From contig NBIV01000084.1 of NCBI GenBank assembly GCA_003194525.1, positions 186,001 through 250,000 of the forward strand: 64,000 nucleotides of DNA, read 5' to 3'. Shown one piece after another: positions 47,182 to 57,016 of the stretch. Made by a program: the position numbers and the translations under genes. The notes under the pieces were generated by a model. That model had not been told where the DNA came from and searched no databases. It worked only from the letters and a program-made list of their open reading frames with translations. Each line of letters starts with the position of its first letter. Positions within the stretch are counted from its first letter, which is position 1. This DNA is from Gracilariopsis chorda (lineage: Eukaryota > Rhodophyta > Florideophyceae > Gracilariales > Gracilariaceae).

Positions 47182-47571
47182 TCAGACTAGCAGCTGCCGA
47201 GGTAACTGTGGCTTCGAAGGCATCATGCCATTTTGATGCGGGAGAGAAGCAACTGCGGTTGACATGATGTGACTTAGCATTCTTTTGGCGGTTTTTCGTT
47301 TGCAGATTGGGCAGCCACCGTCAGGCATTGCCAATATTCTGGAGATGCAGTTGGGATAGAAGATACCACTGCACTGCAGTTGATGAGTTTCCTCCATGTA
47401 GTCGAGACGTATGGAGCATTTGAAACTGGCCACGAGTTTTTCGACGACTGGTGGGAGCTTTCTGAGAAGTTGTAGAGTACATACTTGAGTGTCGGCTGCT
47501 GGACGCGCTTTGGAAGTCGATGAGGATGTCCGGCAACTAGCAAAGTTGTTGAAGCAACGGTTTGAAAAAGC
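47182..47571 (-). pseudogene. RING-finger protein fragment (BRCA1/BARD1-like spacing)
   Basis: A frame with no upstream Met encodes LLRKLPPVVEKLVASFKCSI, then RLDYMEETHQLQCSGIFYPN, then CISRILA and GGCPICKRKTAKRML. The spacing of the Cys pairs, a helix before the first Cys and the CPICKRKTAKR end match a RING-HC domain of the BRCA1/BARD1 kind, used for E2 binding in ubiquitin ligases. The second ligand (CSIR where CSIC is expected) and the His of the central CxH (CSG) are replaced, so zinc binding is doubtful. A stop lies about 45 codons before the RING and the protein ends about 30 residues after it. Most likely a host gene fragment or pseudogene. Confidence 0.5.
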
Positions 47572-47819
47572 GACGAAACGAAGTGGTTAACTATTGGAGT
47601 GTTTGAGTTGTTGGCAAAGCTCGGCTATGGCAGCATCAAAACCAGCGTTCATGAGAAGCTTTCCGGAATCTTAATAAGAGAGTTCAAGAGGCAATATGCA
47701 TTAAGTGGTGGTACAAATTATACGTAAATGCATTATATGCTCAGTAACAGGTAAGTCATCTTCTTATTTTCCGTGCAAGGCAGTTACTTGGCGATCTAAA
47801 TCTCAATTGTAGATCCATC

Positions 47820-48121
47820 GATGAATTCGTGTAGTGGATGGCAAGCAACCCACTAAAAATAGCCACGCCATCCAACGGTTGAATTGTGAATTCACCTTGC
47901 CACACATCGTTGGCCATGCAAGCCAACTCACGTCCGCTTAGAGATTGTTTCCAAATAGGGAAACATTTGGGTGGTATATAAGATAGATATACGACACCAC
48001 CAGGTAAAACAGAGGCATCTAACTACGAAGCCTCGACTTCACGCACAACCCCGCGCCTTCTTATCGTGAAAGCGCACAGTGATCACTGCTGATAAACGGT
48101 ATCGTAATCGTTCGATCCAAA
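47820..48121 (+). promoter_or_regulatory. probable LTR/leader end of another element (K), with TATA box
   Basis: TATATAAG at 47975-47982 precedes a leader of about 140 bp and the gag-like ATG at 48122. Layout fits an LTR promoter and leader, but no second LTR copy is in the window to prove it. Confidence 0.35.
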
Positions 48122-48420
48122 ATGACGTCCGCGTCGACGTCGCGATCAGACTATGCCGAGACACAGAGCGACCCGGCTTTGCAGCAGCCGTCTTCCGTTT
48201 CGTTTTCAATCAGCCATTCCAGGCTCAACCTTACCGATCATCGATCTATTAGACTTTGCCTTCGCCAATACGACCAATACGTGAAAGAAGTAACCGCTCG
48301 TGCTGTTCAGTTGGCCGTAGTAGACCCGATCACGACAGAACCAGTCCGCCCGGTAAATTTGACATACTGTGTGGACCCAGAATGGATAGGGTATTCAATC
48401 GCCTTGGATTACATTCCTGG
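48122..48420 (+). pseudogene. gag N-terminal fragment of element K
   Basis: About 100 codons from ATG 48122: LTDHRSIRLCLRQYDQYVKE, a TARAVQL segment, then PVNLTYCVDPEWIGYSIALD. This resembles N-terminal gag regions of protist and fungal LTR elements as I recall them. The open frame runs straight into the LTR of the G array at 48421, so K was the target of that insertion. The rest of K would lie beyond the right end of the array. Confidence 0.5.
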
Positions 48421-48791
48421 TGTAGAACATCGACGAAGATAGTCGGTAATTTGGGTAAGAATTTGGCTTCGAATGGTAATTTGTCCAGGAATTTGGCTTC
48501 AAATGAACAATGATAAGGAATGTTTTATTGTAGTTCTATAGATGAATACTACGTTTACTGCTATCTCTACAGAGCGTCCACTTTCAATAAAGAAAAGGTC
48601 TATAAAAACCTTCTCTCTCAGACGAGAGACACAAGGGCGACCAAGTTCGAACTTCAGACCTTTCTCAGACCTCGGGGGCCCCCATCTTCATCCTCTTTCA
48701 ACAACAATCAACCTGTCCGTTCCGTCATATTATTATATAATAATATACCCAAATACAAAAGTAAGTTATTTTAATCAGTATAGCCGCTACA
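48421..48791 (+). repeat. G LTR 1
   Basis: 371 bp, TGTAGAACATCG...GCCGCTACA. TATAAAAA at 48601-48608 and AATAAA at 48586-48591 lie inside. The same LTR recurs upstream of units 2 and 3, each time preceded by a purine tract (AAAAGAAAAGGGGGAGAG). Confidence 0.9.
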
Positions 48792-48827
48792 AAGTGGTAG
48801 CATCGCACTAACCAATACTACTTTAAG
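48762..48827 (+). other. candidate intron across the LTR/primer-site junction
   Basis: GTAAGT donor at 48762, CACTAAC branch-like motif at about 48806-48812, and TTTAAG acceptor ending at 48827; 66 nt. It spans the LTR end and the primer site. The same signals occur in units 2 and 3. Splicing is not demonstrated and has not, to my knowledge, been reported for this element. Confidence 0.35.
48795..48808 (+). promoter_or_regulatory. G primer-binding site
   Basis: TGGTAGCATCGCAC lies three bases after the LTR end. TGGTAGC is complementary to a tRNA ending GCTACCA, as in many initiator-Met tRNAs. The exact tRNA is not identifiable here. Confidence 0.6.
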
Positions 48828-49309
48828 TGTCTGAGCAAAAGAAAAGTCCCCCAAAGGAAGAAATAAGTAAGGAAAAATTTATTTTACCACCTTCGATTAC
48901 AGCCGATGATTTATATGAAGACGATGATGTATCAGACTTTGAAGATGTATCCGTAAAAGAGGTACCTATACCACGCACTGACAAAAGCAACTTTTGCAAC
49001 TACTGCAACAATAATAAGAAGGAAACATCTTGGGGAGAGCACAACGTTTCTCAGGAACATTACGTCGCGCTATCGAAGGCGTTCAACTTTAAACTTTATT
49101 GTGACTATTGCCGTCATCTATTCAACTCTACATTCGAGTACTACGCGCACTTACGCGTTGCAGAGCATATCAATCGTCGACGCAGGGTGGCGCAAGTGTA
49201 CCGCGCGGCTCGTAGGGCTCATAACGCTCCCCCGCTAACGAGGACCACTGGGGCAGTACCTCCATTTGGAGTTGTGAAAGAGATACTTAAATTTCTTAAA
49301 CGTCAGTAA
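48828..49309 (+). CDS. G unit 1: 5' accessory ORF with two C2H2 zinc fingers
   Basis: About 160 codons between the primer site and gag. An acidic N-terminus (LYEDDDVSDFEDVS) precedes two fingers: C57-x2-C60-x11-H72-x5-H78 and C92-x2-C95-x12-H108-x5-H114. A basic RRRR stretch follows the second. The C-x2-C-x12-H-x5-H form is that of U1/JAZ-type fingers, which commonly bind RNA or double-stranded RNA. The open frame contains no ATG of its own; it opens at a GTG at 48827, and a candidate intron lies just upstream. Conserved in all three units. A role in genome RNA handling or regulation is inference; a captured host gene is possible. Confidence 0.6.
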
Positions 49310-49819
49310 CCGTTCACGGTACATATGAATAAAATTTAATTGATTTTCTGCATTTTACTACTTGTGCACAATTGCCTCTACAGTACTCCAGAAGAAATAG
49401 AAAACTAATTAGAAATCATTTCTATTTATTAATCTATCGTCAAACGTATCTTGTACTATAGAGAGCCAAAAAACAGTAGCCATTACAGAATAGAAATACG
49501 AATAACATTAAGTATACTCAATTTTCTAATCAAAGAGCTATCGGCTACTCTCTAACAGACCAGTACAGTACTACACATCAAGTAGATATTCAAATAGCAC
49601 AAACAAATATAGTAAAATACACATTTCAATTGAAACATCAATACGACACAGTTTATTCAGGGACAGGATCAGACATTATCCTAATTCTAGTTGTAGAGAC
49701 CGAAAACGATAAGTATTATCTATGTTGTAGTAGCACCAAATAACAATAGCCCAATTAGTTAAATGCAATCTCTCTAGAACCAAAAAGTATATTATTTACT
49801 CTAAACCCCTGAACACAAA
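49310..49819 (+). other. G unit 1 non-coding leader between zinc-finger ORF and gag
   Basis: 510 bp, AT-rich with many stops, nearly identical in units 2 and 3. It probably holds packaging or translation-control signals; nothing specific was recognised. Confidence 0.45.
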
Positions 49820-50665
49820 ATGGAAGGAGATCTACTCGAACTACAAAATAGGATTAATATATTATCCCAACAAATGAATCAAGTAATGCAAGTGAATAAT
49901 CATCTGAGTAATGCACTCAATCAAAATATGCACAACACGGATGCCTTAAAAATAGGCAAGCCAGAAAAGTTTTCAGGTAAATATGCAAGGTCATGGTTAC
50001 AATCGTTAGAAAATATATTTTCGAACGTAAACGAAACAACCTCAGAAGAAAAGAAAATCAAATATGCAGTTAGCTTTATGACTGGCCAAGCCTTAGAATG
50101 GTGGGAACTTATAAATATAAACGATGAGATAAATATTGACTCATTCAATATATTCAAGAAATTGTTGTTGGAATATTTTGAACCTGCAAATAGGGAACTT
50201 AACGCAAGAAGAATACTATCCAGTATTAAACAAATGGGAAAGCTATATAGCGTCACAAATTATAATAGAGAATTCACAAAGTGGTTATTGCAAGTACCAA
50301 CAATGTCTCTTGAAGAACAAATATTTCTATATAGCAAAGGGCTTAAACAGAATATTCGCATTGAACTTGAAAGGGCAGAACCAAATAATCTACAAGAAGC
50401 AATGAATATTGCCGATTGAATGGATGCCATTTTTTCTTCACAAAGGTTTAATTATAACTTTCGTCCCTATAATCAAAATAGAAAACGAAATAATAATGAT
50501 GAACCTACTCCAATGGAAATTGGAAATATTCAACGTTTTAGTAATAAAAACAGACTAACGCCGGATGAAAGACAGAGACATATAAAAGATAATCTATGTT
50601 TCAAGTGCCATAGAAAAGGGTGTCGTCCTTGGAAGCATAGAGAGTTTAACAACTCAAAAAACTAG
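49820..50665 (+). CDS. G unit 1 gag
   Basis: An N-terminal coiled-coil-like stretch (LLELQNRINILSQQMNQVMQ) is followed by the Ty3-type capsid: KFSGKYARSWLQSLENIF, FMTGQALEWWELI, LLLEYFEPANRELNARRIL and YNREFTKWLLQVP. The nucleocapsid part has PTPMEIGNIQR and a short cysteine cluster CFKCHRKGCRPWKH. The coding region is divided the same way in all units, so any recoding would be a family trait; this is not established. Confidence 0.8.
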
Positions 50666-50710
50666 AAATGATGGATTCGGATCAAAACAAGGGACCCGAG
50701 TCCTTTAAGA

Positions 50711-53700
50711 TTGTACAACATGAAATCGCAAAAAAAACACAAAAACAACACAAAACCAAAGAAAAACACAAAAACAAATACAATTGCTTTATGTGCGTTT
50801 AAGAATAGAAATAAGTGTTCTAATCTACTCATATTTTCAGGAGAAGGTATGACATTGGATAAAATGGAAAACTGTAATATTCTAATTGATAGTGGGTGTG
50901 AAGATATTTGTATTTCAAAGAAGTATGCTGATCAGCTAAAATTAAAAAGAAAACCAAGTGAGGTTAAAGCAGAGCTTTGGGATGGAACATTAGTCCCCAT
51001 GGATGAATGTTTAGACGTTCTTAATATCCAAATTGGTAAAGCTAAGTTTAAAACAAATCCATTCATAGTTGATTTAATCGGCTATGATGTTATTCTGGGA
51101 AAAACGTGGCTTAAGCAGTACAATCCACGAATAAACTGGAAAAGAAATACTGTACTAGTCAATATTGATAACAAGAACTTCTTTCTGGACGCAGAATCTG
51201 TCAAAAGACAGAGCTCCCGTGAAGAAGCCCTGCTAAGTAAAAAACAGTTTGCAAAACTCTTGAAAAGGCAAAAGAGTAAAATATACCTTGTTACAATACA
51301 CCCAAAAACGAATCAATGTGAGCAAGACATTGAGAAGAACATATCTGATTCAAAAGATGATGAATTACAGAGAATACTTGAGGAGTATAAAGATGTATTT
51401 CCAGAAGATTTACCAAAAGGTTTACCACCCAAAAGGCAAGTTGAAATGGAAATTAAGATGAAAGATGACACCGCACCCGTAATGGGACCAATGTACAAAC
51501 TATCTCCTAAAGAATTGAAAGAAATGAGAAAACAAATAAAACACTTACTTAGCCATGAATTTATTAAGCCAAGCATAAGCCCTTGGGGAAGCCCTGTTTT
51601 ATTTACTCCCAAAAAGGATGGTTCACTACGCATGTGCGTAGATTACAGAGCATTAAATAAAAAGACGATTAAGAATAATGTACCACTACCAAGAATTGAT
51701 GAAGTGTGGGACCAACTTGGAAACGCCAAATACTTCACTACTTTAGACCTTAGAGCTGGCTATAATCAAATACGAATTAAAGAGAATGATATACCTAAGA
51801 CAGCATTCCGTACAAGATACGGGCAATTTGAGTATTTAGTCACACCATTTGGCCTAACCGGCGCACCAGGTTGTTTCCAAACTTTAATGAACAACATATT
51901 TAGACCACATCTTGACGAATTTGTCATGGTTTACTTAGATGATATATTAATATACAGCAAGACAAGGAAAGAACATTTAAAACATCTTAGAATTGTTCTA
52001 GATACTCTACGAAAAGAGAAACTTTATGGGAAATTATCTAAGTGTCATTTCATGACCCAAGAAGTTGAATACCTCGGTCATATCATAACACCAGCTGGAA
52101 TTAAGGTTGATAAAAGAAAGATAGAAGCTGTTGCTAAATGGCCAATACCGACGACTGTTAGAGACGTACAAAGTTTTATTGGCCTATGCAACTACTATAG
52201 AAAGTTCATTAAGGACTTTGCCAAAATAGCTACACCTCTCACAGAACTTACAAAAGAAAAAAATGACTTTGTATGGAACAAAGCAGAACAAGAGGCTTTC
52301 GATCAACTTAAGAAAAAACTAGTAAGCGCACCCTTACTAAGATGTGCGAACCCATCCTTACCATATGAAGTAACTACAGACGCTTCAGCCACAGGTCTAG
52401 GCGCAGTGTTAATGCAAGAAGACGAAAATGGTAAACGACCAATAGCATATGCCTCTAAGAAACTTAATGAAGCAGAGCAAAACTATTCTACTGGAGAACG
52501 AGAGTTACTAGCAATTATATTCGCCCTGAAAACATGGAGATCTTACCTACATGGCTCTAGATTTACTATTCTAACAGATCACCATCCCCTTAAGTTTCTA
52601 GAAACACAGAAGACATTATCTAGGAAACAAGCTAGATGGGTTGAATATATGCAACAATTCGATCACACAGTATCCTATATAAAAGGGAAAGAAAATAGAG
52701 TAGCCGATGCATTATCCAGAAAGAATACAGAAGTATGCAAAACCTCTACAGCCATTATCAAATCTCTTTTTAACCTATCAACAATAAGAGTTAGTGAAAA
52801 TACTCTAAAAAACCTTGAAACAGATTATAAGAGTGATCCAGAATTCTCACAACTACTAGGTGATATAAAAGAACCATACAACATAATAGGAAAAAGGTTA
52901 TATTTTGAGAATAGGTTATGCATTCCAAATGGTAAGATAAGAAAACAAATTCTCCACGACAACCATTACTCACTACATGGAGGACATAGATCTTATCAGA
53001 AGACACTTTTGCTCCTTAGAAAGCAGTATTACTGGAAAAAGATGAAGAGTGACGTGAAGAAATATGTAACTGGATGTGAAAGGTGTCAAAAGGCAAAATC
53101 TATGAGTAAAGAAATGCAAGGATTACTACATCCTTTTCCTCCACCTGTTAAAAAATGGGAAGTTATAACAATGGATTTTATATTTGACTTACCAAAAAGC
53201 GAAGACTATACAGGTATAATGGCTATTGTAGATAAGCTATCTAAGCGAGCTCATTTCATTCCACTTACTGATAAAAGTAAAGCACCAGACATTGCTCACA
53301 TATTCTATAAAGAAGTATACAGACATCATGGTCTTCCACGAACTATTGTATCAGACCGGGATAACAGATTTACCAGTGTATTCTGGACTACACTAATGAA
53401 TCTTTTACAGATTAAGCTGAATTTGTCAACATCTTTTCATCCACAAACCGATGGACAAACGGAACGAATGTTCAGAACACTAGAAGAAATGCTACGATGC
53501 TATATCTCCTATACTCAAAGAGATTGGATAAAATACCTACCTGGTCTAGAGTTCGCATACAATAATCACACGAATAGTACAACCAATCTATCTCCATTCT
53601 TCTTAGAATATGGGCAAGACCCAATTACAATTAATGATCTTCTACATACTGAGGAACGTAAACCAGAGAATAACACATCTTTTGATTTCTTAAGGAATAT

Positions 53701-54253
53701 AAGAAAAGCGGAAGAAGCTGCTAAATCTGCCATAGAAATAGCAAACACCAGAAACAGTGACAATATAAACCAAAGGAGAAGACCTCAGAGTTTCAATATT
53801 AATGAGTACGTTTTACTATCCACAAAAAACCTTATGATTCCCAAAGGAAGATCGAAGAAGTTCATTCAGAAATACATTGGACCATTTCGTATCATATCAT
53901 TCAATAAAAACAAAACATCGTATAAACTAGATCTTCCAAAAGAATATAAATTGATACACCCAACATTCCATGTATCGCTATTGAAACCATTTAATAGTAC
54001 TTATGACGCTAAACAAAGTATGGATATCCAAAAACTAATACATAAGGATAATTCTATTCCAATACACATCATTGGACATAGAATATGGAATAATGTTATT
54101 CAATATCTTCTTCGTACAGGACAGGACGATTCTGACGACATATGGCTCAATGAAAATGATACACGTATCACTACAGAGTTACTTGATTCTTACAAATCGA
54201 ACACACAGAAGTCTATAAAAGGAAAGACTTCGCTTTCTTTTCTAGTCAACTAG
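50711..54253 (+). CDS. G unit 1 pol (protease, RT, RNase H, integrase, chromodomain)
   Basis: 1180 codons, open throughout. Protease: LIDSGCEDICIS (Asp near residue 60). [34 protein letters not shown] and [10 protein letters not shown] (near residue 408). RNase H: TTDASATGLGAVLMQ (near 556), NYSTGERELLAIIFAL, TDHHPLKFL and VADALSRK. Integrase: HYSLHGGH and GCERCQKAK zinc region (residues 750-795), then MDFIFDLP, VSDRDNRF and TDGQTERM for the D, D, E triad. GPFRIISF and HPTFHVSLLKPF follow, then a chromodomain-like end (IIGHRIWNNVIQYLL, DDIWLNENDTRITTELL). This is a chromovirus pol that looks whole. Confidence 0.92.
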   Translation: MYNMKSQKKHKNNTKPKKNTKTNTIALCAFKNRNKCSNLLIFSGEGMTLDKMENCNILIDSGCEDICISKKYADQLKLKRKPSEVKAELWDGTLVPMDECLDVLNIQIGKAKFKTNPFIVDLIGYDVILGKTWLKQYNPRINWKRNTVLVNIDNKNFFLDAESVKRQSSREEALLSKKQFAKLLKRQKSKIYLVTIHPKTNQCEQDIEKNISDSKDDELQRILEEYKDVFPEDLPKGLPPKRQVEMEIKMKDDTAPVMGPMYKLSPKELKEMRKQIKHLLSHEFIKPSISPWGSPVLFTPKKDGSLRMCVDYRALNKKTIKNNVPLPRIDEVWDQLGNAKYFTTLDLRAGYNQIRIKENDIPKTAFRTRYGQFEYLVTPFGLTGAPGCFQTLMNNIFRPHLDEFVMVYLDDILIYSKTRKEHLKHLRIVLDTLRKEKLYGKLSKCHFMTQEVEYLGHIITPAGIKVDKRKIEAVAKWPIPTTVRDVQSFIGLCNYYRKFIKDFAKIATPLTELTKEKNDFVWNKAEQEAFDQLKKKLVSAPLLRCANPSLPYEVTTDASATGLGAVLMQEDENGKRPIAYASKKLNEAEQNYSTGERELLAIIFALKTWRSYLHGSRFTILTDHHPLKFLETQKTLSRKQARWVEYMQQFDHTVSYIKGKENRVADALSRKNTEVCKTSTAIIKSLFNLSTIRVSENTLKNLETDYKSDPEFSQLLGDIKEPYNIIGKRLYFENRLCIPNGKIRKQILHDNHYSLHGGHRSYQKTLLLLRKQYYWKKMKSDVKKYVTGCERCQKAKSMSKEMQGLLHPFPPPVKKWEVITMDFIFDLPKSEDYTGIMAIVDKLSKRAHFIPLTDKSKAPDIAHIFYKEVYRHHGLPRTIVSDRDNRFTSVFWTTLMNLLQIKLNLSTSFHPQTDGQTERMFRTLEEMLRCYISYTQRDWIKYLPGLEFAYNNHTNSTTNLSPFFLEYGQDPITINDLLHTEERKPENNTSFDFLRNIRKAEEAAKSAIEIANTRNSDNINQRRRPQSFNINEYVLLSTKNLMIPKGRSKKFIQKYIGPFRIISFNKNKTSYKLDLPKEYKLIHPTFHVSLLKPFNSTYDAKQSMDIQKLIHKDNSIPIHIIGHRIWNNVIQYLLRTGQDDSDDIWLNENDTRITTELLDSYKSNTQKSIKGKTSLSFLVN

Positions 54254-54289
54254 CTTGTCGTCTCTACCAAGCCTACAAACTTTCTACAA

Positions 54290-54721
54290 ATGAATATCTA
54301 CCACGTACAAGAATACGGACTGCTATGGGTCGCAGGCAACTACATGAAGAACCATCTTCGACCTGTACTACAAGACCGTTACAGTCAAGACGTATTACTA
54401 TATGAAATGATTAATATTAGCCTCGGCTATAAACAAATCAAAGATAATCTACTTACCGAAAATGATAAAAATATGGTTCTAGCACTATTTGAGCACCTTA
54501 ATTCTTCTGTCACTGGTCTACTACAAGAAGACTTTTTAGTCCAATTTCACTATCTCATTGTCGGAATGTATGGACACTTACCAAAACATGGAAACTACAT
54601 TTCCATAGTTCAAGAATCAATTTCCAAAATAATTGATAACAAAGAAACATTTATCCACATAAAATGCAACGATGGAAACCCTCATCTTATATATCCCAGC
54701 AAAGAAAATCTTACAATATAA
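54290..54721 (+). CDS. G unit 1: 3' accessory ORF
   Basis: 143 codons placed between pol and the purine tract, where envelope genes sit in retroviruses. The protein (MNIYHVQEYGLLWVAGNYMK and onward) has no signal peptide, transmembrane span or Cys pattern, so it is not envelope-like. Helical, mixed charge; no family recognised. Present in unit 2 at 60643-61125. Function unknown. Confidence 0.55.
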   Translation: MNIYHVQEYGLLWVAGNYMKNHLRPVLQDRYSQDVLLYEMINISLGYKQIKDNLLTENDKNMVLALFEHLNSSVTGLLQEDFLVQFHYLIVGMYGHLPKHGNYISIVQESISKIIDNKETFIHIKCNDGNPHLIYPSKENLTI

Positions 54722-54769
54722 AATTAATTGGTTTGAGGACAAACCGTTAAAAAAGAAAAGGGGGAGAGT

Positions 54770-55139
54770 TGTAGAACATCGACGAAGATAGTCGGTAATT
54801 TGGGTAAGAATTTGGCTTCGAATGGTAATTTGTCCAGGAATTTGGCTTCAAATGAACAATGATAAGGAATGTTTTATTGTAGTTCTATAGATGAATACTA
54901 CGTTTACTGCTATCTCTACAGAGCGTCCACTTTCAATAAAGAAAAGGTCTATAAAAACCTTCTCTCTCAGACGAGAGACACAAGGGCGACCAAGTTCGAA
55001 CTTCAGACCTTTCTCAGACCTCGGGGCCCCCATCTTCATCCTCTTTCAACAACAATCAACCTGTCCGTTCCGTCATATTATTATATAATAATATACCCAA
55101 ATACAAAAGTAAGTTATTTTAATCAGTATAGCCGCTACA
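54770..55139 (+). repeat. G LTR 2 (shared by units 1 and 2)
   Basis: 370 bp, nearly identical to LTR 1. It serves as 3' LTR of unit 1 and 5' LTR of unit 2. Confidence 0.9.
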
Positions 55140-55174
55140 AAGTGGTAGCATCGCACTAACCAATACTACTTTAA

Positions 55175-55657
55175 GTGTCTGAGCAAAAGAAAAGTCCCCC
55201 AAAGGAAGAAATAAGTAAGGAAAAATTTATTTTACCACCTTCGATTACAGCCCATGATTTATATGAAGACGATGATGTATCAGACTTTGAAGATGTATCT
55301 GTAAAAGAGGTACCTATACCACGCACTGACAAAAGCAACTTTTGCAACTACTGCAACAATAATAAGAAGGAAACATCTTGGGGAGAGCACAACGTTTCTC
55401 AGGAACATTACGTCGCGCTATCGAAGGCGTTCAACTTTAAACTTTATTGTGACTATTGCCGTCATCTATTCAACTCTACATTCGAGTACTACGCGCACTT
55501 ACGCGTTGCAGAGCATATCAATCGTCGACGCAGGGTGGCGCAAGTGTACCGCGCGGCTCGTAAGGCTCATAACGCTCCCCCGCTAACGAGGACCACTGGG
55601 GCAGTACCTCCATTTGGAGTTGTGAAAGAGATACTTAAATTTCTTAAACGTCAGTAA
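55175..55657 (+). CDS. G unit 2: 5' zinc-finger ORF
   Basis: Same as unit 1 with two or three amino-acid differences; both C2H2 fingers intact, again without an ATG in frame. Confidence 0.6.
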   Translation: MSEQKKSPPKEEISKEKFILPPSITAHDLYEDDDVSDFEDVSVKEVPIPRTDKSNFCNYCNNNKKETSWGEHNVSQEHYVALSKAFNFKLYCDYCRHLFNSTFEYYAHLRVAEHINRRRRVAQVYRAARKAHNAPPLTRTTGAVPPFGVVKEILKFLKRQ

Positions 55658-56167
55658 CCGTTCACGGTACATATGAATAAAATTTAATTGATTTTCTGCA
55701 TTTTACTACTTGTGCACAATTGCCTCTACAGTACTCCAGAAGAAATAGAAAACTAATTAGAAATCATTTCTATTTATTAATCTATCGTCAAACGTATCTT
55801 GTACTATAGAGAGCCAAAAAACAGTAGCCATTACAGAATAGAAATACGAATAACATTAAGTATACTCAATTTTCTAATCAAAGAGCTATCGGCTACTCTC
55901 TAACAGACCAGTACAGTACTACACATCAAGTAGATATTCAAATAGCAAAAACAAATATAGTAAAATACACATTTCAATTGAAACATCAATACGACACAGT
56001 TTATTCAGGGACAGGATCAGACATAATCCTAATTCTAGTTGTAGAGACCGAAAACGATAAGTATTATCTATGTTGTAGTAGCACCAAATAACAATAGCCC
56101 AATTAATTAAATGCAATCTCTCTAGAACCAAAAAGTATATTATTTACTCTAAACCCCTGAACACAAA

Positions 56168-57014
56168 ATGGAAGGAGATCTACTCGAACTACAAAATAGG
56201 ATTAATATATTATCCCAACAAATGAATCAAGTAATGCAAGTGAATAATCATCTGAGTAATGCACTCAATCAAAATATGCACAACACGGATGCCTTAAAAA
56301 TAGGCAAGCCAGAAAAGTTTTCAGGTAAATATGCAAGGTCATGGTTACAATCGTTAGAAAATATATTTTCGAACGTAAACGAAACAACCTCAGAAGAAAA
56401 GAAAATCAAATATGCAGTTAGCTTTATGACTGTCCAAGCCTTAGAATGGTGGGAACTTATAAATATAAACGATGAGATAAATATTGACTCATTCAATATA
56501 TTCAAGAAATTGTTGTTGGAATATTTTGAACCAGCAAATAAGGAACTTAACGCAAGAAGAATACTATCCAGTATTAAACAAATGGGAAAGCTATATAGCG
56601 TCACAAATTATAATAGAGAATTCACAAAGTGGTTATTGCAAGTACCAACAATGTCTCTTGAAGAACAAATATTTCTATATAGCAAAGGGCTTAAACAGAA
56701 TATTCGCATTGAACTTGAAAGGGCAGAACCAAATAATCTACAAGAAGCAATGAATATTGCCGATTGAATGGATGCCATTTTTTTCTTCACAAAGGTTTAA
56801 TTATAACTTTCGTCCCTATAATCAAAATAGAAAACGAAATAATAATGATGAACCTACTCCAATGGAAATTGGAAATATTCAACGTTTTAGTAATAAAAAC
56901 AGACTAACGCCGGATGAAAGACAGAGACATATAAAAGATAATCTATGTTTCAAGTGCCATAGAAAAGGGTGTCGTCCTTGGAAGCATAGAGAGTTTAACA
57001 ACTCAAAAAACTAG
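56168..57014 (+). CDS. G unit 2 gag
   Basis: Near-identical to unit 1 gag, with the same capsid blocks and the CFKCHRKGC cluster, divided in the same way. Confidence 0.75.
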
Positions 57015-57016
57015 AA

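Noticed and set aside
48416-48420. CCTGG before the G array as a target duplication
   Set aside because: The right end of the array is outside the window, so the second copy cannot be seen.
48520-48774. 85-codon open frame inside every G LTR
   Set aside because: Lies over the TATA and AATAAA-like signals of the LTR and is low complexity at its end; repeated only because the LTR is repeated.
54290-54721. Envelope gene for G
   Set aside because: No signal peptide, transmembrane segment or Cys pattern.
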